A DNA stretch of 64,000 nucleotides from Acinetobacter sp. ANC 5054. GTDB lineage: Bacteria > Pseudomonadota > Gammaproteobacteria > Pseudomonadales > Moraxellaceae. The stretch lies in the NCBI RefSeq assembly GCF_002135295.1, contig NZ_NEGG01000009.1:1-64000 (forward strand), read 5' to 3'. Below the pieces are notes generated by a model. The model saw only the letters and a list, made by a program, of their open reading frames with translations. It was not told the DNA's origin and did not search any database. Of the stretch, positions 56,738 through 64,000 are shown in pieces. The translations under genes and the position numbers were made by a program. The stretch's first letter is position 1. Each line of letters begins with the position of its first letter.

Positions 56738-58636
56738 TTAGAATGTACGTGGTTTAGGTGGAATAGCGTCTACAGATAATGGCTTGTAACGTACTGGTTT
56801 GTACTCAAGACGGTTATCTACAGAGAACCATAAAGTGTGTTTCATCCACTCATCATCACGACGACCATATGGGTAGTCTGCATGATCAGGTGGTAATTCG
56901 AAATCTACCACTGTATGCGCACCACGACACTCTTTACGAGCAGCAGCCGAAATAAGCGTAGCTTTAGCAACTTCATACAAGTTTTCAACTTCTAGAGCTT
57001 CAACACGCGCAGTGTTAAATACTTTAGATTTGTCTTTCAAATGAATGTTACGTACACGAGGCTCAATCGCAAGAATTTGTTTCACGCCTTCTTCAAGAAG
57101 AGCAGATGTACGGAATACACCAGCGTGGTCTTGAACGATGTCACGAATTGCATCAGCAACTTCTTGAGCATTTTCACCTGAAGTAGATTCATCCAGGTGT
57201 TTAATACGTTTGAATGTATTCTCAAGCACAGTTGTAGGAAGCGGTGAATATTCATCACCGTGGTGTTTAGTTACGTAGTCAACAATATGTTCACCCGCAG
57301 CTTTACCAAATACAACCAAGTCAAGAAGTGAGTTTGTACCTAGACGGTTTGCGCCGTGTACAGACACACATGAACATTCACCGATTGCATAGAAACCTTT
57401 CACTGGTTTAGTGAAATTACGGTCGCCCGCATTGTGTGAATACACATCAGTTTCTTTATTGTAGTTCGCAACTAAAGCATCAGTTTCACGTGATACAGGA
57501 ACAACAACTTGACCATGAATGTTTGTAGGAATACCACCCATTTGATAATGGATTGTAGGTACTACAGGAATTGGCTCTTTAGTGATGTCAACGTTCGCGA
57601 ATTTCTTACCAATCTCAAATACAGATGGAAGACGTTTCATGATTGTTTCAGCACCCAAGTGCGTCATATCAAGCAAGATGTAGTCTTTCTTAGGACCACA
57701 GCCACGACCTTCTTTAATTTCTTGGTCCATAGAACGTGATACGAAGTCACGAGGAGCCAAGTCCTTAAGTGTCGGTGCATAGCGTTCCATGAACGGCTCA
57801 CCAGCATCGTTACGAAGGATTGCACCTTCACCACGACAACCTTCTGTCAACAATACGCCTGCGCCAGCAACACCTGTTGGGTGGAATTGCCAGAATTCCA
57901 TATCTTGTAATGGAATACCTGCACGCGCTGCCATACCAAGACCGTCACCAGTGTTGATATAAGCGTTAGTAGATGCACGGTAAACACGACCAGCACCACC
58001 AGTAGCGAACAATGTTGCTTTACCTTGGAATACTGCAATTTTACCAGTTTCTTGGTCAATTGCTGTAACACCAAGCACATCACCAGCTTCGTTACGAATA
58101 AGATCAAGCGCGATCCATTCTACGAAGAATTGAGTACCCATTTTCACGTTGCTTTGATAAAGCGTGTGAAGAAGCGCGTGACCTGTACGATCGGCAGCAG
58201 CACATGCACGTGGAACTGGTTTTTCACCATAGTTCGCAGCATGACCACCAAACGGACGTTGGTAAATAGTACCGTCAGCGTTACGGTCAAATGGCATACC
58301 AAGGTGTTCAAGTTCATATACAACTTGCGGTGCTTCACGAGTCATGAACTCGATTGCATCTTGGTCACCTAACCAGTCAGAACCTTTAACAGTGTCATAG
58401 AAGTGGTAGTGCCAGTTATCTTCTTGCATGTTACCAAGAGATGCACCAATACCGCCCTGCGCTGCTACAGTGTGTGAACGAGTTGGGAATACTTTAGTCA
58501 ATACCGCAACTTTCAAACCAGCTTGAGCAAGTTGGTAAGAAGCACGCATACCTGAACCACCACCACCAACGATGACTGCATCGAAAGTTTGGTGTGGAAT
58601 ATTTGTGTAATCTTCTTTAGGGGTTATAGCGCCCAT
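56738..58636 (-). CDS. sdhA: Succinate dehydrogenase flavoprotein subunit, 632 aa
   Basis: FAD-containing catalytic subunit. FAD loop VIVGGGGSGMRASYQLAQAG, covalent flavin His in RSHTVAAQGGIGASLGN, active-site FWQFHPTGVAGAGVLLTEGCRGEG, and RLGTNSLLDLVVFGKAAGEH. About 40 residues longer than E. coli SdhA (588), mostly N-terminal and internal loops, in keeping with the alpha/mitochondrial-type size. AGGAAA lies upstream of the ATG. It follows sdhD by 12 bp. Confidence 0.97.
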   Translation of the reverse strand: MGAITPKEDYTNIPHQTFDAVIVGGGGSGMRASYQLAQAGLKVAVLTKVFPTRSHTVAAQGGIGASLGNMQEDNWHYHFYDTVKGSDWLGDQDAIEFMTREAPQVVYELEHLGMPFDRNADGTIYQRPFGGHAANYGEKPVPRACAAADRTGHALLHTLYQSNVKMGTQFFVEWIALDLIRNEAGDVLGVTAIDQETGKIAVFQGKATLFATGGAGRVYRASTNAYINTGDGLGMAARAGIPLQDMEFWQFHPTGVAGAGVLLTEGCRGEGAILRNDAGEPFMERYAPTLKDLAPRDFVSRSMDQEIKEGRGCGPKKDYILLDMTHLGAETIMKRLPSVFEIGKKFANVDITKEPIPVVPTIHYQMGGIPTNIHGQVVVPVSRETDALVANYNKETDVYSHNAGDRNFTKPVKGFYAIGECSCVSVHGANRLGTNSLLDLVVFGKAAGEHIVDYVTKHHGDEYSPLPTTVLENTFKRIKHLDESTSGENAQEVADAIRDIVQDHAGVFRTSALLEEGVKQILAIEPRVRNIHLKDKSKVFNTARVEALEVENLYEVAKATLISAAARKECRGAHTVVDFELPPDHADYPYGRRDDEWMKHTLWFSVDNRLEYKPVRYKPLSVDAIPPKPRTF

Positions 58637-58648
58637 GATATTTTCCTA

Positions 58649-59014
58649 TCAATTTGCCCAAAAAATCTGGATCGCCCAGATCGCGTATGCAAATACTGCA
58701 ATAATCACTGCAGAAGTCAGCACCAAACGCAGACCGTTTGCTGATGGACCCATTTGACGAGTAGTTACATAGTCAGTAAATACTTGCCACATACCAATCC
58801 AAGCATGCGCAACAAGAGATAAGACAGACAACAAAGATAAAATCTTCATTGGTGTTGTCATCATAAAGCCATACCATTGTTCAAAATTGAATCCGCCATT
58901 GCATAGGATCCAACCCAGTACAACAATAGTATAAACAGCCAATACAACGGCACTTACGCGTTGGATAAACCAATCGCGTGAACCTGATCCTGTTAAACCT
59001 GTAGCACTTTTCAT
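58649..59014 (-). CDS. sdhD: Succinate dehydrogenase membrane anchor SdhD, 121 aa
   Basis: Three membrane helices (FIQRVSAVVLAVYTIVVLGWIL, MKILSLLSVLSLVAHAWIGMW, LVLTSAVIIAVFAYAIWAIQI). The LVAHAWIGMWQVFTDY stretch holds the heme-ligand His and Asp-Tyr quinone-site residues. The ATG at 59014 shares its A with the sdhC TAA stop (TAATG), a translational-coupling overlap; an in-frame ATG at 59029 would overlap more. The length is near E. coli SdhD (115). Confidence 0.93.
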   Translation of the reverse strand: MKSATGLTGSGSRDWFIQRVSAVVLAVYTIVVLGWILCNGGFNFEQWYGFMMTTPMKILSLLSVLSLVAHAWIGMWQVFTDYVTTRQMGPSANGLRLVLTSAVIIAVFAYAIWAIQIFWAN

Positions 59015-59403
59015 TAGAGAACAATCCATACAAATGCTGCAACAATACCGATTGCAGACAAGATCAATGAAATAGTAGCTGCGATACGACCACTTTGTAG
59101 TTCTTCAGCAACGCCAAGATCTGCAAATAGATGCTTGATACCACCAATGAGGTGATAGATTAAGCCGGCTACAAATACCCATACGACAAAACGCACAATG
59201 AAGCTATCAAACACAGCTTGCACTTGAGCAAAACCTTCAGGCGAAGATAAAGATTTGTCTAAAATCCAAAGTAGGACTGGTACGAGTAAAAATACGATAA
59301 CACCTGATAGACGGTGTAAAATTGATGCAATAGCCACAGGGGATTTTAAGTTTACGTCTAAAACTTGACCCATGGACAAATTGACAGGTCTGTTGCTTTT
59401 CAC
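59014..59403 (-). CDS. sdhC: Succinate dehydrogenase cytochrome b556 subunit SdhC, 129 aa
   Basis: Three membrane helices. SPVAIASILHRLSGVIVFLLVP carries the quinone-site Ser and Arg, and IYHLIGGIKHLFADLG the heme-ligand His and following conserved HL-x-x-D. GTG at 59403 with AGGA 8 nt upstream starts (M)KSNRPVNLS, which matches the family start (KxQRPVNLDL). An ATG at 59412 in the same frame lies on the ribosome site itself. First gene of sdhCDAB. Confidence 0.93.
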   Translation of the reverse strand: MKSNRPVNLSMGQVLDVNLKSPVAIASILHRLSGVIVFLLVPVLLWILDKSLSSPEGFAQVQAVFDSFIVRFVVWVFVAGLIYHLIGGIKHLFADLGVAEELQSGRIAATISLILSAIGIVAAFVWIVL

Positions 59404-60437
59404 AGCGGGCATCCTGTAAGTAAAAACTCCATCCGGAGTTTGTTGGAATTAATTCGTAGGAAAGCTGGCATCGTCAGACAATACAATATAATAAACTCTG
59501 CAGCTGTCTGATCTTATAAACGACAGGGAATTATAAAACGTGAACTATCAAAATACAAACGATCACATTTAGGTTTTTATTAAAAATTCTTTAAATAAGA
59601 ATCATTAACAATAACTTTAACGCAGTAATATACATGTTAATTTAACAAAAAACCGACTATGTTATTGGTTTTAAAAAGTTAAATGGCAATTTCTTTCTTG
59701 TTCTAAAAGACATATTTAGTTGCTTTATATTTAGACTTAAGTTGAACAAAACTAAACCTTTATTTCCCCGCTTCATTTTAAAAGCATCAAGACAATTCGC
59801 CAAGTATTAATCACTAAAATAAATATCTACTATTTTTTTAAAAAATAAATATGAAAGATCATGAAGTGAAATAAGTACTTAGTCTGTGCATAAAAAATGA
59901 TAATGGGTAAAACTCGCATACAAAATAAGCATTTTTGGTAAATTTAGAGAGGAATTTGCTGTCTTTTTAATCATTTCTTACAATCTAATGAGTCATTTTT
60001 TGATCAAACAAACTTTTTTAAAAGCTTCAGTTAGTCGTAATAATTATGAATAAGAAAAGATCAATTTAGATCAAGGAATAGCTGTAAGTTACGAAAAATA
60101 TAATATTTTAGGTAAATCTCCCTCTTGTAAATCCACAATGTCTCAGAGTTTTTATGAATTAAATATTGCTTACAATTAAGACAACAGTCTTTTGAAAATC
60201 TGCACCTCCCCTTTAATTTGACTTATTATACTGCGTCGGCACTGTGATTAGACTCATTTTTTAAGCGGATATTTTGTGATGCAGTTCCATATAGAACTGT
60301 ACTTTTTATCCATAAGTATAATTGACAAAATTTCAGTTCCCTCTAATCTTAGAGCAAATTTTTGATCCGTCTGATTCTCGCATTAAAAGATTAGTACTGA
60401 GTCAGATAAACATTCACCAGGACAGGAGATCTATTGA
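59404..60437. other. 1-kb divergent spacer, sdhC / gltA
   Basis: Long AT-rich interval with no credible gene. Near sdhC: a 7-bp dyad TCAGACA (59474-59480) / TGTCTGA (59505-59511) flanks a TATATT-rich stretch where the sdh promoter should lie. Near gltA: a CAGTTC / GAACTG hairpin (60282-60299) followed by ACTTTTT, within the likely gltA leader. A GATCAAxxxAGATCAAG pair near 60060-60074 resembles the GATCAA sites upstream of gdhA. Confidence 0.55.
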
Positions 60438-61715
60438 ATGTCTGAAGCAACTGGCAAAAAAGCCGTTTTACAGCTTGATGGCAAAGAAATTGACTTACCA
60501 ATTTACAGTGGCACTTTAGGCCCAGATGTAATTGACGTTAAAGATGTGTTGGCCGCAGGTCACTTTACTTTTGATCCTGGTTTTGTCTCAACGGCTGCTT
60601 GTGAATCTAAAATCACTTTCATTGATGGCGGTAAAGGTGTTCTTTTACACCGTGGCTACCCAATCGACCAGCTTGCTACTAAAGCAGACTACTTAGAAAC
60701 TTGCTACCTTCTATTGAATGGCGAGCTTCCAACTGCTGAACAAAAAGTTCAATTTGACGCTAAAGTTCGTAACCACACTATGGTTCACGATCAAGTTAGC
60801 CGTTTCTTCAATGGTTTCCGTCGTGACGCGCATCCAATGGCGATCATGTGTGGTGTTGTTGGTGCGCTTTCTGCGTTCTATCACAACGGTTTCGATGTTG
60901 AAAACATTGACCACCGCGAAATCACTGCTATTCGCTTAATCGCTAAAGTACCTACTTTAGCTGCTTGGACTTACAAATACACAGTAGGCCAACCATTCGT
61001 TTACCCACGTAACGATTTAAGCTACGCAGAAAACTTCTTGTACATGATGTTTGCTACTCCTGCAGACCGTGACTACAAAGTTGACCCTATTCTTGCTAAA
61101 GCAATGGACCGTATCTTTACGCTTCATGCTGACCACGAACAAAATGCGTCTACATCTACTGTACGTCTTGCTGGTTCTACTGGCGCTAACCCGTATGCAT
61201 GTATTGCTGCTGGTATCGCGGCTCTATGGGGACCTGCTCACGGCGGCGCGAACGAAGCTGTTCTTAAGATGCTTGATGAAATCGGCACTGTAGAAAACGT
61301 TGCTCCGTTCATGGAAAAAGTGAAAACTAAAGAAGTTAAACTTATGGGCTTCGGTCACCGAGTTTACAAAAACTTCGATCCACGTGCGAAAGTAATGAAA
61401 GAAACTTGTGACGAAGTGTTAACTGCACTTGGTATCAACGATCCGCAACTTGCTTTGGCTATGGAACTTGAACGTATTGCGCTTTCTGACGAATACTTCA
61501 TCAAACGTAACCTTTACCCGAACGTAGACTTCTACTCAGGTATCATCCTTAAAGCGATTGGTATCCCGACTGAAATGTTTACTGTAATCTTCGCTCTTGC
61601 ACGTACAGTTGGTTGGATCAGCCACTGGTTAGAAATGCACAGCGCTGCTTACAAAATCGGTCGTCCACGTCAACTTTACACTGGTGAAGTTCAACGTGAC
61701 ATCCAAGGTCGTTAA
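60438..61715 (+). CDS. gltA: Citrate synthase (type II), 425 aa
   Basis: Condenses acetyl-CoA and oxaloacetate to citrate. At 425 residues with the N-terminal beta domain ([20 protein letters not shown]) it is the hexameric, NADH-sensitive Gram-negative type. Catalytic His lies in [21 protein letters not shown], the second in [16 protein letters not shown], and the third-residue Asp in [15 protein letters not shown] is 9 nt before the ATG. T-ending codons dominate, as in pckG. Divergent from the sdh operon. Confidence 0.98.
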   Translation: MSEATGKKAVLQLDGKEIDLPIYSGTLGPDVIDVKDVLAAGHFTFDPGFVSTAACESKITFIDGGKGVLLHRGYPIDQLATKADYLETCYLLLNGELPTAEQKVQFDAKVRNHTMVHDQVSRFFNGFRRDAHPMAIMCGVVGALSAFYHNGFDVENIDHREITAIRLIAKVPTLAAWTYKYTVGQPFVYPRNDLSYAENFLYMMFATPADRDYKVDPILAKAMDRIFTLHADHEQNASTSTVRLAGSTGANPYACIAAGIAALWGPAHGGANEAVLKMLDEIGTVENVAPFMEKVKTKEVKLMGFGHRVYKNFDPRAKVMKETCDEVLTALGINDPQLALAMELERIALSDEYFIKRNLYPNVDFYSGIILKAIGIPTEMFTVIFALARTVGWISHWLEMHSAAYKIGRPRQLYTGEVQRDIQGR

Positions 61716-61736
61716 TTCGCAAGAATTGTTCGATTT

Positions 61737-61763
61737 AAAAAACCGCCCTTGTGGCGGTTTTTT
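61737..61763 (+). terminator. Terminator of gltA
   Basis: AACCGCC, CTTGT loop, GGCGGTT, then T-run, 22 nt after the stop. Confidence 0.85.
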
Positions 61764-61930
61764 TATGCTTTGTAATAAGTTCCCATCTTTGATGTAATTG
61801 TTCTTTTTGATGAATCCCCCGCATTACAGCTAAAATTATTCAAATTCATTATGACATACAAGAAATAATATTTTGTTCATGCCTAAATAACTATGCAGCA
61901 TAATCTGTTTTAGCTTTCAAAAAGCCAAAA

Positions 61931-61965
61931 TAAAAAAAGCCTAACTTCATGTTGAAATTAGGCTG
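61931..61965 (-). terminator. Terminator of the monooxygenase gene
   Basis: AGCCTAACTTCA / TGAAATTAGGCT (one mismatch) with a TGT loop. On the minus strand the stem is followed by TTTTTTATTTT. Confidence 0.8.
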
Positions 61966-62002
61966 CAAACAAATTTTTTAGTCATTTTATTAAACGCAGA
62001 AT

Positions 62003-63634
62003 TTAAGCAACAGTGTCGTAATCCTCTAGATTTACCTGAGCTAAACGCTGTTTTAAATGGCTCAGTGACCAAGGCCATGCAGCAAAATTGCGTCCATTGG
62101 CATCAAGGTAATAGCTTTTACATCCCCCACGATTAAATACAGTGGTCTGTAGATGCGTTTGTACTTTCGCATTGTGATAAGCCAATACTTTCGGCTTAAT
62201 TTCTAATCGCTGGATTTTATTTTGCTTCATTTTCACCAAGGCATCGACGATATACCCCACTTGGGCCTCGGCAATACCGATGAATGAGTCATAGACCAAA
62301 ATATTTGGACCAAGGACCAAGAACGCATTTGGCACTTGGGCAATACTGGTGCCCAAGAAGGCTTCAGGTGAACTGTTTTTCCAAAGTTCAGACAGCAACT
62401 GCCCTTGAGCATTTTTGACACGTCGACCAATCGGTGGATGTGACACTTCAAAACCTGTGCCCCAAATAATCACATCCACTTCAAAACGCTCCCCATTGGC
62501 AGCAATCACCGTATTACCTTCAATCTCAACCAGACCATGTGGAATCAAATCCACATTGGGTTGTTGCAGCGCTGGATAATAGTTATTGGCAAACAGTAAG
62601 CGCTTACAACCAATCGAAAAATTTGGCGTGACTTTTTCGCGCAGGTCATCATTTTGAATTTGTAATTTCAGTAATTGACGTCCCAAATAGTTTATCGGCT
62701 CAAGTAAGGTCGGATTACGCAAACCTAAATTTATGCCATTTAAAATTTTTGCGACACTTTTACGCCATGTATCCTGAATTTTGGGGAAACGTGTCATTAA
62801 TCCTTTTGCACGATCATTGAGTGGAAAATCCGCTTTTGGCAACACCCAAGGCGCTGTACGTTGAAATACCACCACATTTTTAGCAATAGGCTGTATTTGA
62901 GGAATAAATTGGATGGCTGAAGCACCCGTACCGATTACCGCAATGCGCTTGTCGGTTAAATCAAATTGATGATTCCAACGTGCTGAATGGAACATCTCAC
63001 CTTTAAAGCTTTCAATACCTTTAATCTTTGGAATTTGTGGTTCTGTAATTGGCCCTGTTGAGAAAATCACGGTTCGAGCAATGTAGGGACCTCTAGACGT
63101 TTCTAATTGCCATTGCTTCAGATCTTCATTCCATTCTGCATGCTTTAATTCGCAGTTAAATTGAATGTTTGGATATAAGCCTTGCTGCTCAGCCACATCT
63201 TCTAAATAATTTAAAATCTCGGGCTGCTTGGCAAATAAGTGGCTCCATTGATGGCTAGGCGCAAAGGAAAAAGAATACAGTGCAGAAGGCACATCGCAAC
63301 CACACCCTGGATAAGTATTGTCACGCCAAGTTCCGCCAACCCGATTGGCTTTTTCTAACACGATATAGTCGTGGTAGCCCTGCTCATTCATGCGATGTGC
63401 CGCAGCCAAACCCGATATACCCGCACCAATCACAATGGTGTCATAGACCCGAATCTCTTGATTCACTTGGTCTTCTTGAACTTGCTGCGGCTTCGTAGTT
63501 TTATTCGTTTCTGATTTTTTACCTGAACTTCGACCAGTTGCCGCTTTTGCAGTAACTTTAACTTCTTTTGGTTGTGGTTTTTCTTGCTCTAATGCTTTTA
63601 CATCTTCTTCATGCAATTGTGTCGGCATATTCAT
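62003..63634 (-). CDS. Flavin-dependent Baeyer-Villiger-type monooxygenase, 543 aa
   Basis: FAD loop TIVIGAGISGLAAAHRMNEQG at about residues 66-86, the BVMO fingerprint FKGEMFHSARWNH (F-x-G-x-x-x-H-x-x-x-W), and the NADPH loop IAVIGTGASAIQFIPQI. GTGFEVSHPP completes the set. BVMOs insert oxygen into ketones to form esters or lactones. Before the FAD domain is an atypical ~60-residue Lys/Gln/Thr-rich extension (PKEVKVTAKAATGRSSGKK). Its ATG overlaps the SDR stop by 4 nt, so they are translationally coupled. The substrate is unknown; a hydrophobic ketone or alcohol-derived compound is plausible. Confidence 0.9.
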   Translation of the reverse strand: MNMPTQLHEEDVKALEQEKPQPKEVKVTAKAATGRSSGKKSETNKTTKPQQVQEDQVNQEIRVYDTIVIGAGISGLAAAHRMNEQGYHDYIVLEKANRVGGTWRDNTYPGCGCDVPSALYSFSFAPSHQWSHLFAKQPEILNYLEDVAEQQGLYPNIQFNCELKHAEWNEDLKQWQLETSRGPYIARTVIFSTGPITEPQIPKIKGIESFKGEMFHSARWNHQFDLTDKRIAVIGTGASAIQFIPQIQPIAKNVVVFQRTAPWVLPKADFPLNDRAKGLMTRFPKIQDTWRKSVAKILNGINLGLRNPTLLEPINYLGRQLLKLQIQNDDLREKVTPNFSIGCKRLLFANNYYPALQQPNVDLIPHGLVEIEGNTVIAANGERFEVDVIIWGTGFEVSHPPIGRRVKNAQGQLLSELWKNSSPEAFLGTSIAQVPNAFLVLGPNILVYDSFIGIAEAQVGYIVDALVKMKQNKIQRLEIKPKVLAYHNAKVQTHLQTTVFNRGGCKSYYLDANGRNFAAWPWSLSHLKQRLAQVNLEDYDTVA

Positions 63635-64000
63635 ACATTTGCTCCCGACTTTTTAATATAAGTATTGAATAGTGGATAACCCACGCCCAGTAAGCGTGTA
63701 TACATTTGCGGTGATAAGCGTTTCAACCACCAAAATAGCTTGGCATCGGGTTGAGGAATGGTATACAGCTTGCCTGCGTCTAAATTATCTAAGCTTTGCT
63801 TTGCCACATCATGACTCGTCGTGAATGCATGGTTCATTAACAACTGATCTGCCAGACCCGAATAACGACTGGGCAAACGACCATTTTTCATTATGTTTGT
63901 TGGTACCAACGTTGGGCAAAGTACATTGACGCGAATATTCGCAGAACGTAATTCGGCAGATAGTGTTTCAGACAATGCCAGTACACTTGATTTCGTCACG
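63631..64000 (-). CDS. Short-chain dehydrogenase/reductase, C-terminal part (runs off right edge)
   Basis: Only the last ~123 codons are in the window. The edge falls just after the catalytic Tyr-x-x-x-Lys: TKSSVLALSETLSAELRSANIRVNVLCPTLVPTNI is the standard alpha-F/beta-F segment after the active site. The remainder (KLFWWLKRLSPQMYTRLLGVGYPL) is typical of longer membrane-linked SDRs. It should oxidise an alcohol or reduce a ketone, and it precedes the BVMO with a 4-nt stop/start overlap, so a joint pathway (alcohol to ketone to ester) is likely. The GTG at 63999 is an internal codon, not a start. Confidence 0.88.
   Translation of the reverse strand, partial: VTKSSVLALSETLSAELRSANIRVNVLCPTLVPTNIMKNGRLPSRYSGLADQLLMNHAFTTSHDVAKQSLDNLDAGKLYTIPQPDAKLFWWLKRLSPQMYTRLLGVGYPLFNTYIKKSGANV

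Noticed and set aside
60115-60126. AAATCTCCCTC as a remnant of the cysDN repeat element
   Set aside because: Only about 10 bases match the element and no inverted end or hairpin is present.
60322-60519. 65-residue plus-strand open frame overlapping the gltA start
   Set aside because: It overlaps gltA in another frame and covers its ribosome site.

Overview
This 64-kb window looks like a core chromosomal segment of an Acinetobacter species (Moraxellaceae, Gammaproteobacteria). The evidence is the gltA-sdhCDAB-sucAB-lpd-sucCD block, an orphan rnfB next to nth, GTP-type PEP carboxykinase, a BapA-prefix adhesin beside an OmpA-type lipoprotein, neighbouring DUF2798, DUF3861 and PadR genes, moderate-to-low GC with AT-rich spacers, and many compact bidirectional terminators. 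The genus call rests on remembered protein families and gene order. The species cannot be fixed from the sequence alone.

Layout. 1-1511 (minus): 5' part of a large BapA-prefix adhesin and an OmpA-like lipoprotein. 1.8-9.6 kb: fthC, lon, a VOC protein, a geneless stretch with a candidate small RNA, an M28 peptidase, rlmH, a ygiD-like dioxygenase and a META/DUF4377 lipoprotein. 9.8-13.9 kb: gdhA, rnfB-nth, adk. 14-20.7 kb: DUF445 membrane protein, a barrel-like exported protein, mrdA (PBP2), rsmD, lipoproteins, a TauE/SafE permease. 20.9-28.5 kb: acyltransferase, nlpE-like lipoprotein, groESL with a sigma-32-type promoter, a phosphoesterase/lipid-kinase pair, pckG. 28.6-38.2 kb: glpD, two tandem KgtP-like transporters, a small methyltransferase, a repeat mosaic, folD, tRNA-Cys and tRNA-Leu, a quinone oxidoreductase, a thioredoxin-like protein. 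38.2-43.5 kb: PadR operon, an AT-rich orphan pair, cysND with a repeat element between the two genes. 43.8-47.3 kb: an orphan gene and yqiJ-yqiK. 47.4-61.7 kb: TCA-cycle block. 62-64 kb: a Baeyer-Villiger-type monooxygenase coupled to an SDR that runs off the right edge.

How the genes fit together. The TCA block (gltA diverging from sdhCDAB, sucAB-lpdA, sucCD) covers citrate synthase, 2-oxoglutarate dehydrogenase, succinyl-CoA synthetase and succinate dehydrogenase. gdhA, the two putative dicarboxylate/2-oxoglutarate permeases and pckG connect to the same node of carbon metabolism. Protein quality control (lon, groESL), folate C1 metabolism (fthC, folD), sulfate activation (cysND) and envelope functions (adhesin, OmpA-like, PBP2, NlpE-like, flotillin) make up most of the rest.

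I did not find an obvious large novel system. The most unusual material is noncoding: a promoter-to-double-terminator stretch at 5779-6177, the structured sucA leader at 55283-55431, the 50-bp tandem repeat nested in inverted repeats at 35165-35399, and the miniature repeat between cysN and cysD. Among proteins, the unrecognised AT-rich gene at 39534 is the best candidate for something undescribed.
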